Shown here piece by piece: positions 54,361-64,000 of a stretch of DNA of 64,000 nucleotides. The position numbers were made by a program, and so were the translations under genes. Position 1 is the stretch's first letter. Each line of letters starts with the position of its first letter. Below the pieces are notes generated by a model. It made no database searches, was not told where the DNA came from, and saw only the letters and a program-made list of their open reading frames with translations. Source of the DNA: SIG440 sp045586925. Lineage in GTDB: Bacteria > Bacillota > Clostridia > Monoglobales > Monoglobaceae. Location of the stretch: positions 67,173 to 131,172 of the forward strand of contig JAZNBG010000042.1 in the NCBI GenBank assembly GCA_045586925.1, written 5' to 3'.

Positions 54361-57300
54361 CTATTTAATGCCGGTATTTTCTATTGCTTTAACCTTAGAT
54401 ACAGGTGCTATATTCTCGCCCCAGAAGAATACTTTAACACTATCAAAAGAAGTATCCTCAGGCAAATTATATTTAACTATAAATTTTCCATCCTGTTGAG
54501 ATGCTATTTCTAAGGTCTCGCTCATTCCCGCATATTGCAAGCTGTCATTGTTATATACGCCCAGTAAAGCTTTAGCCTCCACAAGTGATGATGAGCAATT
54601 TGTCACATCAATATAGGCATATAACGGTTCAGTAAAGTTTTCACTGTCTTTACCGTTTCCGTTTATGTCTGTATATTCTATGCGGTTTATATATAAAGAA
54701 TCATAATCACCACCATCAACAATCACATAATGGCTGATGCATTTTTCAGTTTCGCCACAATTCACCTTTGCGATTACCTCTGCTACGCCACTACGTTTTG
54801 CGGTTATAACGCCTTCGCCATTTACAGTTGCAATATCCGAATTATAGTTTATGTAAGTGATGTCTTCGGGCTCAACTTCAATCAAATATCCGTTGGTTGT
54901 ACGTGCATAAAGCTTAATAGCTGTGTTTTTTCCGTTCTCCATGCTTTCATAAGAAACATCACTTTCATTTATGAACAATCTGTCAATTTCACCTGTTGTA
55001 TTATAAATTGGATAATCAGAGCCAAGACCAATATTTTTCAAATCAATCTGCTCAATAGACAAATTCATCGCTTCACTGTTATACTTCAGGCGATAATCCT
55101 TATTCTCAACATCTGCAAATAAAGGATCTGTATCTGTCAATGTTGCTCCATCCTGACCTGACGACACCCATGTTGCAAAATTTTTCTCATTGCTTACAAC
55201 ACTATAACTCAAATCAGCACCGTTATTGTAATACATATTGTTGTCTGCGGTCTTAATACTTGTGCTGAATATACTATTATCTGTAAACCAATACATACCG
55301 CTTCCGCAATTATATACGATATTGTTACTGATGGTACTGTTTTCGGCATCGGTGATCTGATGGCTCAACACAAATACGCCTTTATAAACATTCGGAACAT
55401 TGATTATATAGTTATTCTCAATTCTGTTGTTTGAACCCTTTATCACAACCGGAACAAAACTCTCAGCGTGCTCTCCAGGAATAATATCTGATAAAATATT
55501 TTTCTCAAAAACAACTTCGCTGTTCATTTCGTCTATATAAAACAACATTCCCGTTCCCTCAGCATACTGTTTTCCGTGAATACGGTTGTTTCTGATGACC
55601 GTTCCGCCCTGCTGATAGGTAACTTCAATCGCGCCCGTATCGTTTGCACACATATTATTTTCGGAAATATCATTATATTCAACATAGGTCGGATACAGAC
55701 ATGGACTATTGTTGCTTGCTACGCGAATTCCGTATCTCATTGTCCTGTATATCTTGTTATTTTTAATATAGTTATATCCGCTGCCTGTATGCATCACATT
55801 AACACCTGAACCGATACCTGCAAGCAGTCCTGTATCGTGTATCAGATTATTAATTACGTAATTCTCCTGGCAAATCAGGTTCTTTTCCTCACCTACAAAC
55901 TGTACACCATGGACTGCTGTGTTGTATATTTCATTTTTTGAGATTTCATTATAAGATGCACTGCCTGTCAAATATACGCCGCTTCCGCCAACATTATTAA
56001 TAACGCAATTCTTTACGGCAATTCGCTTGGAATCCTTTATAGTTATTCCGTTTCCGTTAAATTCACCATAAAAAGTATTGGTATCCAGATTGTCGCTTCT
56101 GCCGGAATTCTGGATAGTCACCCCTTCGATCACTATATCATGGGCATAAGTATCTTTTGTTGCCCCCTCAAAGCGAATAATGTCCTTTGCTAAAGGGATT
56201 GATATAGTTTTGCCCTCTATAACTCCGTCTATCGGCTTATAAAACAGTTCACCTGTTTCCTTATTATAAAAGAACTCGCCTTCTGCATCCAGAAATTCCA
56301 AAGCACCCTGAAGGAAATATGTACTTCCGCTTCCTATCGGATAATACGTTTCACTATCCAACGAAACAACTCTTGCGCTGTAATCAATCTGTGCCGGTAT
56401 AGTTTTTGAATGCCATTTATTGTAACCCGCACTGTCAGCCCAGATATATACCTCTAAATCAGATGAACTTGTTTGAGGAATACCATCTGCAGCGCTGAAG
56501 CTAAATGATGTATTGGGAGAGCTTTCGTATTTAACCGCCTCCAGATAGCCTTCATATAAATCCTCTTTGTTTTGATTTGGATATCTTGCCAATGTCTGCA
56601 TAATACCGTCTTCATAAAGAAGCTTGACATCCAACCCCATTCCTATATTGGCAACAAAAATGCCATTAGAACCATACTCATCCCAATCTGAAATTACTTT
56701 GCTTCCGCTCAGAACAGGCTTATGATTGCTATAGTTTTTGTATGTAATTTTGTAATCTTCTGTACCGGAATCATACTCGTTGAAAACCAATGTGTCATCC
56801 ACATAATATGTGCCATTCATTAAATAAACAGTATGATGGCAGTCGTTACCCTTATAAAGGGATTTCTTCACCGCATCCTTTGCCCTCTTAATTGTAGCAA
56901 ATGCAGTGCTTTCGGTTAAACCGTCGGCATCATCATCGCCGTCGGGAGAAACATAAAACTCAACCACATCTGCAATCTTCACATATTCTTCATTAACCGC
57001 GTCATAAAATGCAGTTTTGAAATCCGCTATATTACTGTACTCCACTCCGACCAAAGATTCACAGGCATTCAGCTTTGCCTCCTCAGACAAGTTGTTATAC
57101 TGCTGTTTGTTTAATATAATTGCAGAGTTATCAACAATTTCCTTTATATCAGATGCTGACGCGGCTGTATTGATCTCACTCAGAACGCCACTTTCAGCCG
57201 AATCGGAATAATAAAAGTCAGCTTGCATACTTACTCCAAGGCAAGCAGCATTTATGCTATAGGTATTGCCCTCAACAAAATCGCCCTTTGCAAATTCTGA

Positions 57301-57546
57301 TTCAAAATATCCAAAGCGTTCGGTTTTCACCTGAGCAATCTGTTCCAACGTATTGTTGAGCATTATGGTAATTGATACCGGCTGATTCTGATTAGTTACA
57401 AATCGTCCTGATACCAAAACCATGTCTCCGCTTATTTCAGCACACAAATAAGCGGTGCTTTCAGCATTTACCGCTACGCAGAGGGATGCAAGCGTGCAAA
57501 TGCAGATCAGCAGTGCACAAATTCTTTTTAAAAATAAGTTTTTCAT
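54361..57546 (-). CDS. Secreted parallel beta-helix protein, GH141-like
   Basis: This is a 1061-aa exported protein (signal peptide ICALLICICTLASLCVAVNA). An N-terminal beta-sandwich and helical unit (about 25-190) resemble the SLH protein at 36320-37984. The right-handed beta-helix domain (about 195-800) opens with FYVSPDGDDDADGLTESTAF and contains many Asn/Gly turns (IENNYIINVPN, ISNNIVYNCGSG). A Big_2 Ig-like domain (about 860-945) and a C-terminal module ending in VKVFFWGENIAPV follow. The N-terminal helix signature and length fit the GH141/'DUF1565-like' group, whose known member removes alpha-L-fucose from pectin; activity here is inferred. AATGGAGGAG precedes ATG 57546. Confidence 0.8.
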   Translation of the reverse strand: MKNLFLKRICALLICICTLASLCVAVNAESTAYLCAEISGDMVLVSGRFVTNQNQPVSITIMLNNTLEQIAQVKTERFGYFESEFAKGDFVEGNTYSINAACLGVSMQADFYYSDSAESGVLSEINTAASASDIKEIVDNSAIILNKQQYNNLSEEAKLNACESLVGVEYSNIADFKTAFYDAVNEEYVKIADVVEFYVSPDGDDDADGLTESTAFATIKRAKDAVKKSLYKGNDCHHTVYLMNGTYYVDDTLVFNEYDSGTEDYKITYKNYSNHKPVLSGSKVISDWDEYGSNGIFVANIGMGLDVKLLYEDGIMQTLARYPNQNKEDLYEGYLEAVKYESSPNTSFSFSAADGIPQTSSSDLEVYIWADSAGYNKWHSKTIPAQIDYSARVVSLDSETYYPIGSGSTYFLQGALEFLDAEGEFFYNKETGELFYKPIDGVIEGKTISIPLAKDIIRFEGATKDTYAHDIVIEGVTIQNSGRSDNLDTNTFYGEFNGNGITIKDSKRIAVKNCVINNVGGSGVYLTGSASYNEISKNEIYNTAVHGVQFVGEEKNLICQENYVINNLIHDTGLLAGIGSGVNVMHTGSGYNYIKNNKIYRTMRYGIRVASNNSPCLYPTYVEYNDISENNMCANDTGAIEVTYQQGGTVIRNNRIHGKQYAEGTGMLFYIDEMNSEVVFEKNILSDIIPGEHAESFVPVVIKGSNNRIENNYIINVPNVYKGVFVLSHQITDAENSTISNNIVYNCGSGMYWFTDNSIFSTSIKTADNNMYYNNGADLSYSVVSNEKNFATWVSSGQDGATLTDTDPLFADVENKDYRLKYNSEAMNLSIEQIDLKNIGLGSDYPIYNTTGEIDRLFINESDVSYESMENGKNTAIKLYARTTNGYLIEVEPEDITYINYNSDIATVNGEGVITAKRSGVAEVIAKVNCGETEKCISHYVIVDGGDYDSLYINRIEYTDINGNGKDSENFTEPLYAYIDVTNCSSSLVEAKALLGVYNNDSLQYAGMSETLEIASQQDGKFIVKYNLPEDTSFDSVKVFFWGENIAPVSKVKAIENTGIK

Positions 57547-57580
57547 AAGTTCTCCTCCATTCTATCCGTCACAATCCTTT

Positions 57581-57617
57581 CAATGTGACCCGAGTATAAA
57601 ATATTCAGGTCACATTG
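57581..57617. other. Intergenic hairpin between two beta-helix genes
   Basis: CAATGTGACC pairs perfectly with GGTCACATTG around 17 nt. No U-tract follows on the coding strand, so it is more likely an RNA stability or processing element than a terminator. Confidence 0.5.
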
Positions 57618-57630
57618 ACTTTGTGTTGTT

Positions 57631-60600
57631 TTATTTTCCTGAAATCGTCAGATCCGATACACGGGCTCCCACAAATCCGTTCACGACATTTGAAAATCCT
57701 GCGACACCGGCTAAATACTTATCAGGCATAGGTACGGTAATCTCGCCCACCAGGTGCCAGCCGTCGGTAGTTTTGCAATAACCCCTAAACACGTCTCCGT
57801 TCTTTTCAAGCTTTAATCTTGTGGGAAGCGAATGCATTCCGCCCTGATAGTTTGCACTGCTCTGCTTCTCCTCGTTTCTCCAGGTCATAACAACCTTTCC
57901 TTCGGGAGTTACACGTATCTGAACATTATAGGCTTCCTCTGTGTTTTCTGTTCTTATCATCGGTCCAACTGCGGTATTACCGTTAAATGAACCGTCATAA
58001 GAGCCAACCTCGCACTCAATAGTCAGATTTTCTTCGGTCATATCCCTGTACACGAAGGTAGCGCCATCAGAAGCTCCGTAAATATTGTCACCATTCGACA
58101 TAAAGAACATATCCTTTTCGGAACCGAATTCAACGCTGCCATTTGCATTTTTATAATTAACCAGACTGTATCCCGCCGGCAAGTTCTTACCATCATTAAG
58201 TACAACAACATTAAACGAAGAGCTAATTTCTGTATCCCCATATCTGAGTGTCAGCTTGAATTCTGACATACCGTTTGATACACCTGAAATATCAAGCTTT
58301 GAGATACCGTCAAATCTTACATCGGCAATTGCTTCGTCCTTCAGTTCACAGACAAATTCAAAACAAGAAACATCTTCAATCTTTTCTCCTGCACTGTCAA
58401 AAACAGTGAAATCAAGAGTTCTTGAGCTACCTTCATTCATAAATACCGTATTTGTCTCAAACTTGATTTCTGCGGGAATTTGTTTAACTGCACTCATATT
58501 ATAATTCAGTGTATACTTCTTCCCAAAGAACTCGGCATTTAAGGAAATTACAGCTTTTCCCTCGTTTTCGGCATTTGCCCTAACTAATCCTGAATCGCTG
58601 ACCGTCATAATGCTTTCATCAGACGAGCTGAATCTTACATTTTGTAAAATTCCGCTGTTTGTCTGACCATATTTAGTCTTAATTTTGGGCATAATCAGAG
58701 AGGTTTTGCCGTTTTGCACCATTGTTGAATCTGCAGTCAATCTAATCTCTTCTATCTCATCACCAACAATAACATACAAATCAATGCTTGCTTCTCCACC
58801 GTTTTTATAGGCAGTAACCGTTATTTTTGATATACCATTATTACAAGCTGTAATTTCACCATTTGCGCTTACCTTGGCAACCGACGGATTATCACTTGTG
58901 TATTTAACGGATGCATCCGATAAATCCATCACATAGCCTGTCTTACTTCTTCCCTCGATTTCAGTTTGAGCCTTTCCGCCTTTGATTAAATTTATGGTTG
59001 CAGTGCTCTTCGCCATACCTTTTTCGCGGACAAATATCCGCTTTAAAGGCTCGGTTTTATTAGCAAACTTAAAGTTATCCAAAAGTCCCATCGGGGAAAT
59101 TTCAATTTCACTTATTCCCAATTCATATCCCGGTGCATCATACCGGAATCTATAATCATCCTTTTCATCTGCCATAAATTGCGGGGAAACATCAATCAAA
59201 GAATTTTTGTCATAATTTGCCCCAAACAGATTTTGCCAATCTTCAAAGCTTGCCGCGTTGGTAAATTTGTATTCGTTGTTTGAGTTGTAATATAAATTTC
59301 TGTCCATCCTGCCTATGGTTTCCTTTTCAAAGAAAGATCCAAACTGGAAGGGCACAAGACCTGAATCTGCAATGATATTCTTTTCTATTTTCAACTCTGT
59401 GGGTCTTTTAAACATACCGTTACCCTTTCCGATAAGATAACCCGAAGTGCTTACATCAGGATTATTAACAGAAAAGTTGTTACGGACAGTCATATTGGGT
59501 CCCTTGAAGAAAATTGTTGCTCCAACGGTTGCACCGTCAATACTGTCCTGCCTTGTGATTATGTTGTTCTGGGCAACACAGTTATGAGTACCTTCGTCAA
59601 AATAGATACCTGAGGTTCCGTTAAATCGTGAATAACTATCATGCAGATAGTTATTGCTGATAAAGGCACCCTCGCCCTGCATATCGCAGTAAATCTGCGA
59701 TGTATCCTCCTGAGTCAGATTTGCTTCGGAAAGGTCATTATACATCACATAGTTGCGCCAATGCGAAGAGGCTATGCGAATGTTATGTCCCGATGTCCTG
59801 TCAATTCTGTTGTGAACAATAAAGTTATTTTTTGCAGAGTAGGTGTAAACGAAAATACCTCTTCCGTCACCGCCAAGCATACCGTTTCTGTATAAATAGT
59901 TGTTGCAGATAACATTGTTTCTGCATGTTGGCTTAAATTGTTCACCGGTAATCAGAATTGCGTCATGTCCGGTATTTTCAATTTTATTTCCGGTTATTTT
60001 ACAGTTTATTGCACATTTTTCTATTCTTATTGCGGTTGAGCCAATATCATGTATATAACAATCACTGATTTTTATATTTTCAGCGAAAGAAATTTTAAAG
60101 GCATCGCCGTTTTCTCTCACCATAATAGTCAGCTGTGTAAATCTATCGTTATTCTTTATTTCCAATCCTAAAAATTCGATATTCTTAACAGTTGAATGTT
60201 CATTGCTTCCGCGAATTTCAATTATATTTTTTATTTCGGGTGCTTCAACCTTTTTCCCGCCAAGTTTTCCGTCTGTTGGATAGTAATAAAGAATTCCTTC
60301 TTTTGTATCGTGATAAAACTCACCCGGCGAATCCAGAAGTTCCAATGCTCCCTGTATAAAATATTGTGAACCCACATTCAATGGGTAATTTGCATTTTTA
60401 TTAAGTTTTAAAAAATTAGAATCAAAATCTATACCTTTTACTTTTAAACGATCCTGTCGCCACATAATAGCTCCGCCACCAAACAGATAAATCTCCAGAT
60501 CGTTTATGTTTTCCATATATGGAATATCGCCATCTTTGTATATAAACGCGCTGTAATTTCCGGCAGTATATTCAGTTTCCACATAGTTCCACCACTTACG

Positions 60601-61575
60601 TGTGTCCTTGGATGCGTTTGGATGACGCGCCTTGACAAGGGTCGTGCCATTTTCATATAAAGTGTCAATAGGAGGTCTGTCGCCAACATAAGCCTTGACA
60701 ATATCTCCTGAATAAACTTCCCAGTTTGTTATTTCGCTGCTGCCTGTTATAACAGGCTTTTCATCTTTATAGGCTGAATAAATTACCTTGTGAAACCCCG
60801 CACCAGAATCCTCCTCGGTAAACAAAAGTGTTTCATTAAGGCAATAAGTGCCCTCGCGTAAATAAACTCTTATATCCGAGTTCATTTTTCCTGTCTTTAT
60901 CAAATCTCTTACTGTGTTTTTTGCTTTTAATATTGTTTTAAAAGGTTTTTCCTTTGAACCTTCATTGTCATCGTTGCCGGCAGGGGACACGAAAAATTCA
61001 ATGTCCCCAACCTCTGCAACGGCATTTTCAAACAACTCAGCCAGTTCGGCTTCCCTTTCGGAAGTTATTTGGCCAATTTCGTCTTCGCTGATTAAAACTA
61101 ATCCCGAATCACCGTAAAATACATTCTTGTTCATCATCCTGTCAGCAATGCTGACAGGAAGATAAACATTATCATTTTTTATTATCGGAGGCTTCTCTAT
61201 ATCGAAACTGTCTGTATTAGTTGTTGCAATTCTACTGTCTTTGCGGATTGTATATGTATTTCCGTTATGCTCCATAAACACTGTCCCGGTCTTTGTTTCG
61301 TAAGAAACCTCTGTCCACAGAATATTATCAAAAAACTTCATGGGAACATATACCACTCCGTTTTCGGACACGGGAACAACACCGCTGTCATTTTCGTCAA
61401 GCTGCAGCTGTTCATTATAAACATACGCAATCGGGCTACCTATACGCAGCAATATACCGTCCTGCAATAAATCCTCGTTTTTGCCTATCTCAGTTCCAAA
61501 GCTATTCAGACTGCAGTTTAATAACAAAATGACACAAATTATAATAGCCGAAATACATCTTTTATACCTAATCAC
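57631..61575 (-). CDS. Secreted parallel beta-helix protein with stalk, Big_2 and LamG-like domains
   Basis: This 1314-aa exported protein starts with GTG 61575 (AGGAGG 12 nt upstream). A signal segment (CISAIIICVILLLNCSLNSFG) is followed by a copper-amine-oxidase N-terminal stalk (about 45-160; VYVPMKFFDNILWTEVSYE), the beta-helix (about 190-800) opening with FFVSPAGNDDNEGSKEKPF, Big_2-type Ig domains (about 870-1110; VKYTSDNPSVAKVSANGEIT) and a concanavalin/LamG-like end (about 1120-1314). The helix part is paralogous to the protein at 54361-57546 (both with SPxGxDDxxG and an N-terminal strand pair), so the two form a tandem pair of GH141-like enzymes with different accessory domains. Confidence 0.8.
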   Translation of the reverse strand: MIRYKRCISAIIICVILLLNCSLNSFGTEIGKNEDLLQDGILLRIGSPIAYVYNEQLQLDENDSGVVPVSENGVVYVPMKFFDNILWTEVSYETKTGTVFMEHNGNTYTIRKDSRIATTNTDSFDIEKPPIIKNDNVYLPVSIADRMMNKNVFYGDSGLVLISEDEIGQITSEREAELAELFENAVAEVGDIEFFVSPAGNDDNEGSKEKPFKTILKAKNTVRDLIKTGKMNSDIRVYLREGTYCLNETLLFTEEDSGAGFHKVIYSAYKDEKPVITGSSEITNWEVYSGDIVKAYVGDRPPIDTLYENGTTLVKARHPNASKDTRKWWNYVETEYTAGNYSAFIYKDGDIPYMENINDLEIYLFGGGAIMWRQDRLKVKGIDFDSNFLKLNKNANYPLNVGSQYFIQGALELLDSPGEFYHDTKEGILYYYPTDGKLGGKKVEAPEIKNIIEIRGSNEHSTVKNIEFLGLEIKNNDRFTQLTIMVRENGDAFKISFAENIKISDCYIHDIGSTAIRIEKCAINCKITGNKIENTGHDAILITGEQFKPTCRNNVICNNYLYRNGMLGGDGRGIFVYTYSAKNNFIVHNRIDRTSGHNIRIASSHWRNYVMYNDLSEANLTQEDTSQIYCDMQGEGAFISNNYLHDSYSRFNGTSGIYFDEGTHNCVAQNNIITRQDSIDGATVGATIFFKGPNMTVRNNFSVNNPDVSTSGYLIGKGNGMFKRPTELKIEKNIIADSGLVPFQFGSFFEKETIGRMDRNLYYNSNNEYKFTNAASFEDWQNLFGANYDKNSLIDVSPQFMADEKDDYRFRYDAPGYELGISEIEISPMGLLDNFKFANKTEPLKRIFVREKGMAKSTATINLIKGGKAQTEIEGRSKTGYVMDLSDASVKYTSDNPSVAKVSANGEITACNNGISKITVTAYKNGGEASIDLYVIVGDEIEEIRLTADSTMVQNGKTSLIMPKIKTKYGQTNSGILQNVRFSSSDESIMTVSDSGLVRANAENEGKAVISLNAEFFGKKYTLNYNMSAVKQIPAEIKFETNTVFMNEGSSRTLDFTVFDSAGEKIEDVSCFEFVCELKDEAIADVRFDGISKLDISGVSNGMSEFKLTLRYGDTEISSSFNVVVLNDGKNLPAGYSLVNYKNANGSVEFGSEKDMFFMSNGDNIYGASDGATFVYRDMTEENLTIECEVGSYDGSFNGNTAVGPMIRTENTEEAYNVQIRVTPEGKVVMTWRNEEKQSSANYQGGMHSLPTRLKLEKNGDVFRGYCKTTDGWHLVGEITVPMPDKYLAGVAGFSNVVNGFVGARVSDLTISGK

Positions 61576-61605
61576 AGAACCGAAACCTCCTGATTTTGAA
61601 TTTGT

Positions 61606-64000
61606 TTAAATATCTCTTTTAGGACCTATAGCACGCATAGTGTCAATATCATCCCAAACGTATACAACCACCGTATATCCGCTGCCTGCAGTTGTAACCG
61701 TTACATTTGCACTGCCCATCTGGTCAACAGCACCTGCCGCCAGAGTGATATCACTCATATTTACATCTACAAGTGCACCATTTTTATAAAGTGCAACAAT
61801 AACCTTTGCAGTTGCAGGACTGTCAGAATAGTTGCTTACCTTTGCCCAGCCTGTAACTGTACCTGTAAAGGTGCTGCTGATACTGATAATATCCTCAACC
61901 CCTACCTTAAATCCTGCACTTCCTGATAAGAATGAATCAAGATAAACTGCAGTAAATCTGATATCCTGCGGATTAATCAGTGTTTTATTATCTGATGAAA
62001 CCATTTCAGGTATCTTCAGTTCATATTCATCCATATAGTTTGGTGCAACTATCGGGCTTAATGAATATGTGTTTGTTTCTGCATCATATTCGCGGATACA
62101 TTCAGCCGCTGACTCGCTGTCAACATAATTGCCGATTGCAGGGCTGTCACCTGTACCGAATCCAAATACTTCGCCAAGCTGTGCCAGTGTAATGTCTGAA
62201 AAATCTGTTTCAAACAATGTGGTTGCAGCCGCAGCGTCTGCAGCCTGATAGCTTGCTGACATATCGCAGATATCGGTTGCATTTGTGCTGTTACCCATTA
62301 CACCTATACAAACATAGCCTAAAGCATAATCTGTGGTTTTGCATACATACCACTCTGTTGTGCTTGGGAAATATTCGGTATCATTCATAACAACACGGAA
62401 TGCTCTGTTTGTCATATCTACATCTATTCGCATTTTGGCCCATTTGTTTTCTTCACGTGTGAATGAACCAGCCACTCCACCGCTTTCACCGCGTGTTCCA
62501 TTTGTATACTGCAAGTTCATTGCACTCGCAAATGAGAATCTGCCTATTTCAGCACCGTCACCTGTACCTGTATCAGGATTATTTGCAGCGTCCCTCAATG
62601 AGAAACCATAATAATCTGTTATACTTTCTGTTCTGAATGTATGTTCTATGCTATATATACCAGTACTTTCAGTAAAGTGATATCTTAATCCACCATCTTT
62701 GTTAAAGCAGCGGATTGGCTCCTCTACGTGATACATCTTCTTCATAGCATAATGAGTTAAAGTAATATTTTCATCAAGAGTAGCTTTAGAGATTGCATCG
62801 CTGAACTTAATGTCAATTGAATTATTACCAAGCGCTACATAGTCACCGTCTTCAATGGTTGTTGAGCCTTTTGAAACACTTTCAACAATAAGGCTTCCAC
62901 CCAAATTCTTAACTGTGAAATTGATTGTATTGCCGCCAACTATAACTGTGTATGTTTTTCCGAGTTCAAAACCGCCGTCAGGTGTAAGCGTATAAACATT
63001 AGTTGCCGAATCAAATGATCTTGTACAGGTAATCTCATTCATTGTTGTAACTTCAGGATATGTAACAACTGTATCAGATGTTGAACCAACAGCACAGGTT
63101 AAACCATCACCCAGTGTATCGGTAAAGAAGTCTAGATTGCACTTGTTTACAGTTGCAGAGGTTGCATTTTCCTTGTAATCCAATCTGAAGCTTTTCAGTT
63201 CTGCAAATTCACCTGCTCCTGTCGAATGTGATGGTGCAACACCGAGTCCAATGTAACCACCCGTCTCACCGGTGATTGCTGTCATTGCATAATCTGTTAC
63301 GATTGTAGTTGTACCACTTTCATCTGTACTGCTTATGGTTGTCAAACCATCATTGAAGTTCAGCACTGCATTGATGGTGTACCATTTGCCGGGAGTGTAT
63401 GCTATATTTGTTGTAGTATTTGAACTGCCGATACCCCACGTATAATTTGTCCCATTTTTATTAACACCAAATCTTAACCACTCGTTGTTATTGTTAGACG
63501 CACCACGAACAGTAAAGCCAAAGGCATTAAGTGCTGTCTCAGCTGCTGCCCTGAAGGTATATTCCATGGTGTAGATTCCAGTAGGCACACCATCAAAGGT
63601 ATATCTGAGATTATCTGCATCCCATGATCTGCCCGGGTTTGCGATGTGTAATACGTTGCCTGTCTGTACATCTGTTGCCAGTTTTACGCTTTCAGCCAGA
63701 GCGCTTTCGTCCATCGCTCCTGAAAAATGCACTTTAAGACTTGTTTCACTGATGTCAATTTCTCCTCCGTCTGCTATTGTTTCGCCATTGCCAGTCGTAA
63801 CAACAGCATTATACGGATCCTCTACAGTGAAATTGTACTTGTCGCTGCCTACAAAAAGTGTATATTCTTCGCCTGCAACAAAGCCGCCACTTGGTGTAAT
63901 AGTATAAGTGTTTGCAGTATCATTATATACTCTGTCACATACAATCTCATTCATTGAAGCTATAATTGTAGGATAGCTTACAACTGTATCTGACGATGCA
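61606..64000 (-). CDS. Secreted modular protein with tandem Ig/beta-sandwich repeats (5' end outside window)
   Basis: The frame is open through the right edge: an internal Met at 63954 is preceded in frame by SSDTVVSYPTIIAS, the same sequence that precedes the next repeat (TSDTVVTYPEVTT), so the true start lies beyond 64000. Two large repeats (about 280-300 residues each) are visible; each has an Ig-like strand set (MNEIxCxR...GGFxxGxxYT), a SbsA-type Ig (IDIKFSDAISKATLDENI) and a concanavalin-like binding domain (IYSIEHTF / IYTMEYTF). A third, truncated repeat leads into the C-terminal module ending VVVYVWDDIDTMRAIG. No catalytic motif is seen; it is probably a glycan-binding surface protein. 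Confidence 0.75.
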   Translation of the reverse strand, partial: ASSDTVVSYPTIIASMNEIVCDRVYNDTANTYTITPSGGFVAGEEYTLFVGSDKYNFTVEDPYNAVVTTGNGETIADGGEIDISETSLKVHFSGAMDESALAESVKLATDVQTGNVLHIANPGRSWDADNLRYTFDGVPTGIYTMEYTFRAAAETALNAFGFTVRGASNNNNEWLRFGVNKNGTNYTWGIGSSNTTTNIAYTPGKWYTINAVLNFNDGLTTISSTDESGTTTIVTDYAMTAITGETGGYIGLGVAPSHSTGAGEFAELKSFRLDYKENATSATVNKCNLDFFTDTLGDGLTCAVGSTSDTVVTYPEVTTMNEITCTRSFDSATNVYTLTPDGGFELGKTYTVIVGGNTINFTVKNLGGSLIVESVSKGSTTIEDGDYVALGNNSIDIKFSDAISKATLDENITLTHYAMKKMYHVEEPIRCFNKDGGLRYHFTESTGIYSIEHTFRTESITDYYGFSLRDAANNPDTGTGDGAEIGRFSFASAMNLQYTNGTRGESGGVAGSFTREENKWAKMRIDVDMTNRAFRVVMNDTEYFPSTTEWYVCKTTDYALGYVCIGVMGNSTNATDICDMSASYQAADAAAATTLFETDFSDITLAQLGEVFGFGTGDSPAIGNYVDSESAAECIREYDAETNTYSLSPIVAPNYMDEYELKIPEMVSSDNKTLINPQDIRFTAVYLDSFLSGSAGFKVGVEDIISISSTFTGTVTGWAKVSNYSDSPATAKVIVALYKNGALVDVNMSDITLAAGAVDQMGSANVTVTTAGSGYTVVVYVWDDIDTMRAIGPKRDI

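Noticed and set aside
57581..57617. Terminator between the two beta-helix genes
   Set aside because: The stem is good but no U-tract follows in the coding direction, and the genes on both sides are closely spaced and co-oriented.
1..64000. CRISPR array
   Set aside because: No regularly spaced direct repeats with unique spacers and no cas genes were seen.

Overview
The window looks like a chromosomal segment of an AT-rich, low-GC Gram-positive bacterium of class Clostridia. Supporting signs are strong AGGAGG-type ribosome sites, TTGACA/TATAAT promoters, S-layer-homology (SLH) proteins, a lipoprotein sugar-binding protein, an Lpl/Ytc-type ABC importer without its own ATPase, and many 'copper amine oxidase N-terminal' domains in secreted proteins. 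The content resembles plant- or host-glycan-degrading gut or rumen Clostridia. That placement is inferred from gene content; no marker gene is present.

Region 1 (1-6985) is the right-hand part of an integrated mobile element. A leftward set of seven genes runs from an excisionase/HTH-like gene, through three hypothetical genes and a secreted copper-amine-oxidase-domain protein, to a RepA_N-type replication initiator and an AlbA_2/Schlafen-type ATPase regulator cut by the window edge. It ends at a 3'-half fragment of tRNA-Ser(GGA), which marks the att site. Just beyond is a second, oppositely oriented tRNA 3'-end remnant. Each remnant is accompanied by a perfect tandem 11-bp repeat.

Region 2 (7736-37984) is a roughly 30-kb leftward glycan-utilisation cluster. 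From its start it encodes two SLH cell-surface proteins, a solute-binding lipoprotein, two permeases, a secreted heparinase II/III-like lyase, two paralogous secreted modular proteins, then after a terminator the cytoplasmic set: an unknown alpha-toroid protein, two GH88 unsaturated uronyl hydrolases, DUF2264, two DUF4838 proteins, D-lyxose/mannose isomerase, an SGNH esterase and a mannose-6-phosphate isomerase-ROK kinase fusion. Read together, surface enzymes depolymerise a uronate-containing glycan, the ABC system imports unsaturated oligosaccharides, and cytoplasmic enzymes finish them, with mannose-type sugars going to fructose-6-phosphate.

Region 3 (38251-45737) holds regulation and small units: an acyltransferase-like protein with a Gfo/Idh/MocA oxidoreductase, a divergent AraC regulator behind a perfect consensus promoter, a membrane-bound AraC-type sensor-regulator, a polysaccharide-deacetylase-like protein, a FucU/RbsD mutarotase and the tail of a broken GH13-like gene. 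Region 3 is followed by a striking 77-nt cloverleaf palindrome cluster (45849-45986).

Region 4 (46156-64000) is a second leftward glycan cluster, cut by the right edge. It has three giant secreted modular proteins (two of them parallel beta-helix, GH141-like), an alpha-toroid protein, a third DUF4838 protein, a GH3 hexosaminidase-type enzyme, a CE2-like esterase and a GH67/GH20-like protein.
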